From contig JALWSW010000071.1 of NCBI GenBank assembly GCA_027080125.1, positions 1-7,515 of the forward strand: a stretch of DNA of 7,515 bases. Direction: 5' to 3'. This document shows, piece by piece, positions 1-5,335 of this stretch. The position numbers and the translations under genes are program-made. This DNA comes from Campylobacterales bacterium (GTDB lineage: Bacteria > Campylobacterota_A > Desulfurellia > JAADFJ01). Below the pieces are notes generated by a model. It made no database searches, was not told the DNA's origin, and saw only the letters and a list, made by a program, of their open reading frames with translations. Numbering within the stretch: the stretch's first letter is position 1; each line of letters opens with the position of its first letter.

Positions 1-353
1 AAGGTATCGAGATCAAAGACAGGGAAACCGCGCTCAAACTGTATGCGGAATGGAATGCGGCAAAACCGGAATATCAGCAGTTCTACGATCCGAGTATAAA
101 GACGAGACTTATGATGCATATAATCAAGGAATGGAAGGTTGACGGGGTAATGCTTCATCTGAATCGGGGATGCGAAGGACTTTCGATGGGGATAATGCAG
201 AACAAAGATGAGCTTTCCGAGCTCGGAGTCAAAGTAATGACTTACGAGGGAAATATGGGCGATGAAACCGAGTTTGATGAAGAGCGTGTTTTAGCGCGCA
301 TCGATTCGTTTATGGAGCTTTTGGGACTTGAGAAAATCAAGAAAAGTGCGTAA
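1..353 (+). CDS. bcrB: Benzoyl-CoA reductase catalytic subunit B (BcrB/BzdO/BadE-like), C-terminal part
   Basis: This is a 5'-truncated gene. The reading frame is open from base 3 and gives the last 116 residues before a TAA stop at 351-353. The translation matches the C-terminal part of the 2-hydroxyglutaryl-CoA dehydratase D-component (HgdB) family. A conserved NRGCEG segment holds the only Cys in the visible part, followed by a VMTYEGNMGDETEFDEERV stretch that I recognise from BcrB/BzdO-type subunits. In the family, the two catalytic subunits bind a [4Fe-4S] cluster and benzoyl-CoA and carry out two-electron ring reduction to cyclohexa-1,5-diene-1-carbonyl-CoA. The two ATPase subunits follow directly, as in bcrCBAD/bzdNOPQ operons. 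A reductase for a related aryl-CoA (3-methylbenzoyl-CoA, tetrahydronaphthoyl-CoA) or another HgdB-family dehydratase cannot be excluded from the C-terminus alone, but Dch and Had downstream favour benzoyl-CoA. Confidence 0.85.
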   Translation, partial: GIEIKDRETALKLYAEWNAAKPEYQQFYDPSIKTRLMMHIIKEWKVDGVMLHLNRGCEGLSMGIMQNKDELSELGVKVMTYEGNMGDETEFDEERVLARIDSFMELLGLEKIKKSA

Positions 354-362
354 GGGGGAGAT

Positions 363-1142
363 ATGATTAGCGCAGGAATTGACGTAGGATCAAAAAATAT
401 CAAGGTTGTAATACTCGATGGGGATAAAATCATAGGCAAGGCGATTCAGACCGGCAGCGATGATCAGGAAAAATCAATTGAAGAGACTTTAAATAGTGCC
501 GTAAAGGATGCAAAAATCGAAAGATCTGCCATTGAGAAAATTGCAACAACCGGTATCGGAAGGAAGGTGTTTAAAGAAGCAGACTATGTGATAACAGATG
601 TCACCGCAGGTGGTCGCGGTATTTTTGAATGTGACAATGCCGTTCGTACCGGAATTGATGTCGGAGCGGAGGAGAGCAAGGCGATAAAGGTCAATCAGGT
701 CGGAAAGGTGACCGATTCTGCGGTGAACGAAAAATGCGCGGCAGGCTCGGGCTCTTTTGTTGAATCGATGGCAAGGGCTTTGGGAATTGATATGAAGGCA
801 TTTGCTGAACTTGCACTGAGTTCTGATGCAAAAATACCGATGAATGCTCAGTGCGCTGTGTTTGCCGAATCGGAGGTTGTTTCGCTTATTGCCCAAAATA
901 CGCCGCAAAAGGATATATCCAAAGCCGTTCATGATTCTATTGCATCACGGGTTTCCTCAATGGTAAGAAGGGTAAAACTTGAACCGAGAATCGCTATTTT
1001 CGGAGGTTTGGCATACAATCCTGGTTTTGTGTCCGCTTTCAAGAAAAATCTGGAAATTGAGGATATTTTTATTCCTGAGGAGCCGCTTTTTGTCAGTGCG
1101 TTAGGCGCTGCGCTTCTGGCACAGGAAAAGAAGGAGGGCTGA
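363..1142 (+). CDS. bzdP: Benzoyl-CoA reductase ATPase subunit, first copy (BzdP-like, BadF/BadG/BcrA/BcrD family)
   Basis: This 259-residue protein belongs to the ASKHA-fold BadF/BadG/BcrA/BcrD (HgdC-like activator) family. The family couples hydrolysis of ATP to low-potential electron transfer into the catalytic reductase subunits. The first phosphate loop is GIDVGS (5-10). The paired cysteines C125 (NEKCAAGSGS) and C164 (NAQCAVFAESE) match the two HgdC cysteines that hold one [4Fe-4S] cluster between two ATPase subunits. An adenosine-binding IFGGLA motif and a C-terminal SALGAALLA complete the fold. The second phosphate motif is divergent: DVGAEESKAI (99-108) replaces the usual D-[IM]-GGQD-x-K-A-I seen in the next gene. 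Start support is good: a purine-rich AAGGGGGAG at 352-360 overlaps the stop of the upstream gene and sits just before ATG 363. Assignment as P rather than Q rests on gene order and size. Confidence 0.88.
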   Translation: MISAGIDVGSKNIKVVILDGDKIIGKAIQTGSDDQEKSIEETLNSAVKDAKIERSAIEKIATTGIGRKVFKEADYVITDVTAGGRGIFECDNAVRTGIDVGAEESKAIKVNQVGKVTDSAVNEKCAAGSGSFVESMARALGIDMKAFAELALSSDAKIPMNAQCAVFAESEVVSLIAQNTPQKDISKAVHDSIASRVSSMVRRVKLEPRIAIFGGLAYNPGFVSAFKKNLEIEDIFIPEEPLFVSALGAALLAQEKKEG

Positions 1143-1143
1143 T

Positions 1144-2049
1144 ATGACAAAAGAGTATTGGAGATGGGATGAGAAGTGCTGGAAAGATGAATCGATGGAT
1201 CCAAAATCAGCAGGTATCATTTCGGCTGGAATTGATATCGGTTCGGTTAGCTCTGAGGCGGTTCTCTGTCTGGATGGAAAGTTTTACGCATCCAACACTA
1301 TCCGCACAGGCAGCAATTCTCCCACCAGTGCAAAAGACGCACTGAAGCCGTTGCTCGAATATACCGGCATTGCGTATGAGAATCTGGATTATATCGTGGG
1401 AACCGGCTATGGAAGAGTCAATATTCCGTTTCAGGATAAAGCGGTAACCGAAATCGCATGTCATGGAAGGGGGGCAAATTATATGGTTGGTCCTTCCTTG
1501 AGAACCATCCTTGACATGGGAGGGCAGGATTGCAAGGCGATTCATGTTGATGAAAAAGGAAAGGTTACCAATTTTCTGATGAATGATAAATGCGCCGCAG
1601 GTACCGGTCGCGGAATGGAAACGATTGCAGATCTTTTGAAGGTGCCGATCACCGAAATAGGCGACAGATCGTTTCAGATAGATACACCTGCTGAACCGAT
1701 AAGTAATGTCTGTGTTGTTTTTGCTAAATCGGAAGCCATGGCAATGGTAAAATCGGGAAAAACATTAAACGAGGTGCTTGCCAGTTATTGCAAGGCAATG
1801 GCAGACAGAGTAACCCAGCTTTTAGACAGAATAGGAGTGGAAAAAGAGTTTTTTATCACTGGCGGTATATCAAAAAACAGAGGCGTAACCGAGCGTATAG
1901 AGGAAAATCTCGGCATTAAAGCGGTAAAACCGAAAGATGCAAGGCTTGATCCTCAAACCGCCGGGGCGTTGGGAGCAGCGCTGTTCGGATTTGTCTTGGC
2001 AAGCAAAAAGGGAAGCAAAAAGGCAAGCAGAAAAGGGCAGACATTATGA
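1144..2049 (+). CDS. bzdQ: Benzoyl-CoA reductase ATPase subunit, second copy (BzdQ-like, BadF/BadG/BcrA/BcrD family)
   Basis: This 301-residue ATPase is the partner of the preceding subunit, starting one base after its stop. It has a canonical motif set: phosphate 1 GIDIGS (29-34), GTGYGR (86-91), EIACHGRGA (103-111), phosphate 2 DMGGQDCKAI (124-133), cluster cysteines C150 (NDKCAAGTGR) and C190 (NVCVVFAKSE), adenosine motif ITGGIS and C-terminal GALGAALFG. It should form a heterodimer with the first ATPase, bridged by one [4Fe-4S] cluster, and drive electrons into the catalytic subunits. A roughly 24-residue Trp-rich N-terminal extension precedes the ATPase core. I kept it because AAGGAGGG at 1131-1138 lies 5 bp before ATG 1144, while the next Met (M18) has no comparable site. 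The protein ends in a Lys/Ser-rich tail encoded by a short tandem repeat. The stop overlaps the next start (ATGA). Confidence 0.9.
   Translation: MTKEYWRWDEKCWKDESMDPKSAGIISAGIDIGSVSSEAVLCLDGKFYASNTIRTGSNSPTSAKDALKPLLEYTGIAYENLDYIVGTGYGRVNIPFQDKAVTEIACHGRGANYMVGPSLRTILDMGGQDCKAIHVDEKGKVTNFLMNDKCAAGTGRGMETIADLLKVPITEIGDRSFQIDTPAEPISNVCVVFAKSEAMAMVKSGKTLNEVLASYCKAMADRVTQLLDRIGVEKEFFITGGISKNRGVTERIEENLGIKAVKPKDARLDPQTAGALGAALFGFVLASKKGSKKASRKGQTL
2001..2036 (+). repeat. 12-bp tandem repeat encoding a basic tail
   Basis: AAGCAAAAAGG occurs exactly at 2001-2011 and again at 2013-2023 (period 12), followed by an imperfect third copy from 2025. In frame it encodes SKKG, SKKA and SRKG units at the C-terminus of the second ATPase subunit. 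It lies inside the coding sequence, just ahead of the overlapping ferredoxin start. Confidence 0.75.
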
Positions 2050-2324
2050 TTGCAAATTATGGTTATATGGATGGGTCCGGAGAGTATTATATCACCATTG
2101 ACACCGATAAATGCGCCGAATGCGAAGGGAAGATGTGTATAGCTGCATGTCCTAAGGGACTTTTTGTGCCGATTGAAGATGATTACGGCGAAGATGTAGT
2201 TGAGATTGACAGCGGCAAGGTAAAAGAGCTGAAATATCAATGTATGGATTGCAAACCTACCGAAAAGCCGCCTCTTCCGTGTATAAGCGCCTGCACACCA
2301 GGGGCATTGAAACATAGCTGGTAA
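2046..2324 (+). CDS. 2[4Fe-4S] ferredoxin-like protein (BzdM-type position)
   Basis: This 92-residue soluble protein carries eight cysteines in two groups: C23-x2-C26-x4-C31-x3-C35-P and C66-x2-C69-x9-C79-x3-C83. That is the pattern of a dicluster ferredoxin, but both loops are longer than the standard CxxCxxCxxxCP. A stretched second motif is also known in Allochromatium-type ferredoxins. An acidic segment (E44 to D55) separates the groups, suitable for docking to redox partners. The start overlaps the stop of the second ATPase gene (ATGA at 2046-2049), so translation is probably coupled. In class I benzoyl-CoA pathways a reduced 2[4Fe-4S] ferredoxin feeds the ATPase subunits, and in Azoarcus a ferredoxin gene occupies this place after bzdQ. 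The role as reductase donor is therefore well supported by position but inferred. Confidence 0.85.
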   Translation: MIANYGYMDGSGEYYITIDTDKCAECEGKMCIAACPKGLFVPIEDDYGEDVVEIDSGKVKELKYQCMDCKPTEKPPLPCISACTPGALKHSW

Positions 2325-2328
2325 AAGT

Positions 2329-3345
2329 ATGACAATTGAAATAAACGGGAAGCAAGTGGACTTTGCAGGCAAACAAACCGTTTTGGAATTTCTTGATAAA
2401 GCAGGGGTATATCTGCCGCGGTTATGCGCTTTTCCGGGATTGCAAAACGACGCTGATTGCAATGTCTGTATTGTTGAAATCAACGGCAAACTTGAATTGG
2501 CATGCAAGGTTAAGCCAGCAGACGGTATGAGCATAAATACGGAAACCGAATCTGTCCTCGATGCAAGAAAAAAGGCGTTTGGCAAGATTTTGTCGCATCA
2601 TCCGCATATCTGTCTTGTCTGCGATCAAAGGGAAGGTTGCGACCGATTGACCTGCACATACGGGATACCGATTCAGGAGCGCTGCTGCAATCTTTTTGAA
2701 GTGTGTGAGATACGCAAGCTGACCGATTATATTGGCATAGATGAGTCAACCTCAAAATTTTCCAATCCGGGGCATGAAATCATCAGAAACAGACTCTTTT
2801 TTTACAACCCGAATCTTTGCGTCGGATGCCAACGGTGCGTTGCTGTTTGTCAGAGTATTCCGAAGGCTAATGTATGGCTTATGAAGGATGTTGGCAATAG
2901 AAAGATTGCATCGATAAAGGCGGAAAATTTCAAGGATTCAGGATGCGTATTTTGCGGGGCGTGCGTTTTGGTTTGTCCTGCCGGAGCCATCAACATTAAC
3001 GAAGGCAAGGCGTCTGCTGCGTGGATAAAAAGAGCCGAGGAAAAACTTTCTCTTGAAAAACAGAGCTTGCCGCCTGTAAAGAGTCTTGAGCTTACCGGCA
3101 AAAACATAGAGAATATTCCGGAGATAAGCGGCGTTTATATTTTGTATAACGGTTCGGGTGAGATTGTAAAGATTAAAGGTGAGATAAATCTGAAAGAGGC
3201 GCTTAAAGCTGAAATAGGAAATGCGGAGCGATTCTCCTACGAGCAAGCCGAGCTTTACAGCTCAAGAGAAAACGAGCTGCTTTCCGGCTTTATGAAACGC
3301 TACGGCAGGATGCCCGGTGATGATGAGATGGACGATCTTTTCTAA
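2329..3345 (+). CDS. NuoG N-terminus-like multi-cluster iron-sulfur protein with C-terminal degenerate GIY-YIG-like domain
   Basis: This 338-residue protein combines several redox modules. Residues 1-75 form a plant-type [2Fe-2S] domain (C33-x10-C44-x2-C47-x11-C59). Residues 85-126 hold the NuoG/Fe-hydrogenase-type His-ligated [4Fe-4S] site (H91-x3-C95-x2-C98-x5-C104). Residues 160-222 form a 2[4Fe-4S] ferredoxin domain (C164, C167, C170, C174 and C206, C209, C212, C216-P). The molybdopterin-like part of NuoG and the H-cluster domain of hydrogenases are absent. The last ~80 residues instead resemble a GIY-YIG fold without its catalytic residues and end in an acidic DDEMDDLF tail. Related proteins are usually electron-wire subunits that work with a NuoF/NuoE-like flavoprotein, which is not in this window. 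Lying directly behind the ferredoxin gene, it probably passes electrons between a pyridine-nucleotide oxidoreductase and ferredoxin or the reductase. No clear Shine-Dalgarno site is seen, so coupling to the upstream gene is likely. Confidence 0.82.
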   Translation: MTIEINGKQVDFAGKQTVLEFLDKAGVYLPRLCAFPGLQNDADCNVCIVEINGKLELACKVKPADGMSINTETESVLDARKKAFGKILSHHPHICLVCDQREGCDRLTCTYGIPIQERCCNLFEVCEIRKLTDYIGIDESTSKFSNPGHEIIRNRLFFYNPNLCVGCQRCVAVCQSIPKANVWLMKDVGNRKIASIKAENFKDSGCVFCGACVLVCPAGAININEGKASAAWIKRAEEKLSLEKQSLPPVKSLELTGKNIENIPEISGVYILYNGSGEIVKIKGEINLKEALKAEIGNAERFSYEQAELYSSRENELLSGFMKRYGRMPGDDEMDDLF

Positions 3346-3368
3346 ATTACCGATTAAGGATAAATCCG

Positions 3369-3373
3369 GGAGG
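3369..3373 (+). promoter_or_regulatory. Shine-Dalgarno site with short spacing
   Basis: GGAGG lies only 4 bp before ATG 3378. It is the only good ribosome binding site in the 32-bp gap and decides the start of the small CxxC protein. ATG triplets at 3374 and 3382 are in other frames. Confidence 0.6.
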
Positions 3374-3377
3374 ATGA

Positions 3378-3659
3378 ATGAATGAGAGAGTAAGATATCC
3401 GAAAACGATGCAGCATAAGGCAAAAAAATCCGAATTTGAAAAGAGAATGGAAAAAGAGGGCTGGGAAAAGCGCGCGGTTGTTGACAACCGGAGGGCAGAT
3501 GAGCTTAAAGAGTTGTATGAGGAAACCGGCTTCGAGGTTAAGGTCGTGCCGGTAAGTGTAAACGGCGGAGGGCTTGCGTGTGATTCTTGCTTTAGCGATC
3601 CTAAAAAGGTTCCTGATAGCTTTCAGGTAATCTATACAAGAAAACCTGGTGATAGCTGA
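3378..3659 (+). CDS. Small conserved-looking CxxC protein of unknown function
   Basis: This 93-residue protein does not belong to a family I can name. Residues 1-45 are strongly charged and probably helical (many Lys, Arg and Glu). The segment WEKRAVVDNRRADELKELYE leads into GFEVKVVPVSV, resembling an alpha-beta unit. A single C68-x2-C71 pair follows, and the protein ends in a beta-like FQVIYTRK. Two cysteines alone could bind a metal across a dimer or act as a redox pair; nothing shows which. There is no signal peptide or membrane segment. A GGAGG site supports the start, and the codon use looks like its neighbours, so I consider it a real gene. Its place between the iron-sulfur protein and the acetyltransferase suggests an accessory role in the pathway, which is inference only. 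Confidence 0.75.
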   Translation: MNERVRYPKTMQHKAKKSEFEKRMEKEGWEKRAVVDNRRADELKELYEETGFEVKVVPVSVNGGGLACDSCFSDPKKVPDSFQVIYTRKPGDS

Positions 3660-3693
3660 TTTGTTTGAAAACCAATGATAAAGGGGGACGATA

Positions 3694-4137
3694 ATGAAGA
3701 ATATTGAGATAAGATTATTGAAGAGAGAGGATTTTGATACGATAGTCAAGATAGACGAAAAAATAACCGGAGAGAATAGATCTGATTATTATAAACGGAA
3801 ATTTTTACATAAGGACGCAGAGTCAAGAATAGGCACATCACTCATAGCGCTTGTTGAGGGAAAGCCGGCAGGATTTCTTTTGGCAGATCTTTTTTATGGT
3901 GAATACGGAATCCCTGATGCCAACGCGTTTGTGGATACCATCGGCGTTGATCCTGCTTTCAGAGGCAAAGGGGTTGGTTTTGCGTTGATGGATCAGCTAA
4001 AAATGAATCTCAAAGCTGCAAATGCGGATAAGATCTATACGCTTGTTGACTGGAACGACGGCTTGCTTATTTCGTTTTTTCAACGCTCCGGTTTCGTTCC
4101 TTCTCATAGGGTCTCTCTGGAATGTAAAGTAGGTTAG
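3694..4137 (+). CDS. GNAT-family N-acetyltransferase
   Basis: This 147-residue protein spans a complete single GNAT domain. The N-terminal IRLLKREDFDTIVKID is the usual first strand and helix. A central VDTIGVDPAFRGKGVG carries the acetyl-CoA pyrophosphate loop R90-G-K-G-V-G95 (Q/R-x-x-G-x-G/A). The late segment SFFQRSGFVPS matches the C-terminal motif B region. Family members transfer an acetyl group from acetyl-CoA to an amine, either on a small molecule or on a protein lysine or N-terminus; the sequence does not reveal the substrate. Start support is strong, with GGGGG at 3683-3687 6 bp before ATG 3694. It sits inside the aromatic operon, 4 bp before the thiolase gene. Lysine acetylation is known to control benzoate-CoA ligase in Rhodopseudomonas palustris, so regulation of a pathway enzyme is a reasonable but unproven role. 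Confidence 0.85.
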   Translation: MKNIEIRLLKREDFDTIVKIDEKITGENRSDYYKRKFLHKDAESRIGTSLIALVEGKPAGFLLADLFYGEYGIPDANAFVDTIGVDPAFRGKGVGFALMDQLKMNLKAANADKIYTLVDWNDGLLISFFQRSGFVPSHRVSLECKVG

Positions 4138-4141
4138 AGCG

Positions 4142-5335
4142 ATGAGAAATATAAGCGATGTTGTCTTTGTTTCGGCGGTAAGATCACCGATGGGGAAATT
4201 TGGCGGCACAATGAAAGATTTGAAATGTTATGAAATTGCCCGGTTTCCGATAGCTGAAGCTTTGAGGAGAGCATCTGTTGCTGGAGATGAGGTAGATGAG
4301 GCAATTATCGGAACCTGCAGACAGGCGGGAAATTATGTAAATCCTGCCCACACTGCAGCCTATCTGGGCGGAATTTCCTCTTGCGTTCCGTCGGTCTCTG
4401 TAAATGAGGCATGTCCGTCGGGAATGAAAGCCATTCAGATGGCGCTTCAGAGCATTCAGGTAGGTGCATCTGATATTGTTTTGGCAGGCGGAATGGAGAG
4501 TATGTCAACGATACCTTATCTGATACGAGGACATCGGTTTCGTCCGTTCAGATTCGGAGATGTAAAACTTGAAGACGGCTGGACAGATTCGATGGATCCG
4601 GTTGTGAATCTTTCCATGGGACAGACCGCAGAGCTTTTGGTGGATAAATATTCCATAAGCAGGAAAGAGATGGACGAATTTGCTCTTTCAAGTCACAGGA
4701 AGGCTGCAGCAGCTCAGGATAATGGCTGGTTTGATGAGGAGATTGCTCCGGTTAAGATTCCTGCAACAAAAAGTGCTCCGGAGAAAATATTCGATAAAGA
4801 TGAATCGATAAGACGGGACACGAATATGGAAAAGCTTGCAAAACTTCCGGGGGCTTTTAAAAAAGGCGGCAATGTAACCGCAGGCAATTCCTCAGGGCTG
4901 ACCGACGGAGCCGCCGCCCTTGTGGCTATGGATAGGCAAACCGCAAAATCCAAAGGAGTCAATCCGCTATTTTCGGTGGTATCTTATGCGCATACTGCGG
5001 TTGACGGGAAATATATGGGAGAAGGACCGTCTGTTTCGATAAAAAAGGCACTCAAGAATGCAAAGATGGCACTTTCCGATATGGATTTGATAGAGGTCAA
5101 CGAGGCATTTGCCGCGCAGATTATTGCAAACGAGCGTGTATTGAAATGGGATAGAAACAAGCTAAATGTCAACGGCGGCGCAATTGCGCTGGGTCATCCT
5201 ACAGGATGCTCAGGAGCAAGGATAGTTGTAACCCTTTATTATGCCCTAAAGCGGCTTGATAAAGAGTATGGCATTGCCGCTATATGCGGAGGCGGAGGAA
5301 CAACTACAGCAGTGATAATAAAAAGGGAAAGCTGA
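4142..5335 (+). CDS. Thiolase (acetyl-CoA C-acyltransferase)
   Basis: This is a full-length thiolase of 397 residues, the usual size for the bacterial biosynthetic or degradative enzyme. The nucleophilic cysteine is C91 in NEACPSGM. The NEAF motif, H352 in GHPTGCSGAR and the acid-base cysteine C382 in CGGGG are all present, so it should be active. The reaction is CoA-dependent cleavage of a 3-oxoacyl-CoA (or the reverse condensation) in the cytoplasm. In this operon the natural substrate would be 3-oxopimelyl-CoA, giving glutaryl-CoA and acetyl-CoA after ring opening, with acetoacetyl-CoA as the alternative. Substrate choice cannot be read from motifs. It starts 4 bp after the GNAT stop with only a weak AGG upstream, and its TGA shares a base with the ATG of the next gene, so these genes are translationally linked. 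Confidence 0.93.
   Translation: MRNISDVVFVSAVRSPMGKFGGTMKDLKCYEIARFPIAEALRRASVAGDEVDEAIIGTCRQAGNYVNPAHTAAYLGGISSCVPSVSVNEACPSGMKAIQMALQSIQVGASDIVLAGGMESMSTIPYLIRGHRFRPFRFGDVKLEDGWTDSMDPVVNLSMGQTAELLVDKYSISRKEMDEFALSSHRKAAAAQDNGWFDEEIAPVKIPATKSAPEKIFDKDESIRRDTNMEKLAKLPGAFKKGGNVTAGNSSGLTDGAAALVAMDRQTAKSKGVNPLFSVVSYAHTAVDGKYMGEGPSVSIKKALKNAKMALSDMDLIEVNEAFAAQIIANERVLKWDRNKLNVNGGAIALGHPTGCSGARIVVTLYYALKRLDKEYGIAAICGGGGTTTAVIIKRES

Noticed and set aside
111..353. Separate 80-residue gene beginning at ATG 111
   Set aside because: The frame is open back to base 3 and the upstream residues read as a continuation of the BcrB-like protein, so the Met is internal to a truncated gene.
489..932. 147-codon minus-strand open frame inside the first ATPase gene
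   Set aside because: It is fully antisense to a gene with clear family motifs, and its translation has no domain signal.
1953..2585. 210-codon minus-strand open frame across the ATPase, ferredoxin and NuoG-like genes
   Set aside because: It lies antisense to three well-supported genes, its translation shows no recognisable domain, and it has no sensible ribosome binding site or neighbours.
2329..3345. Fe-only hydrogenase or formate dehydrogenase subunit
   Set aside because: The N-terminal iron-sulfur modules are shared with those enzymes, but the protein ends without an H-cluster domain or a molybdopterin domain.
3346..3377. Possible terminator or promoter between the NuoG-like gene and the small CxxC gene
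   Set aside because: The 32-bp gap has no hairpin followed by a T run and no convincing -35/-10 pair. The same is true of the gap at 3660-3693, so one transcript is the simpler reading.
5284..5334. Upstream start for the SDR within the thiolase gene
   Set aside because: It would add 17 Arg/Asn/Lys-rich residues read from thiolase codons in another frame. The family N-terminus begins at the ATG at 5335, which has its own Shine-Dalgarno sequence and overlaps the thiolase stop.
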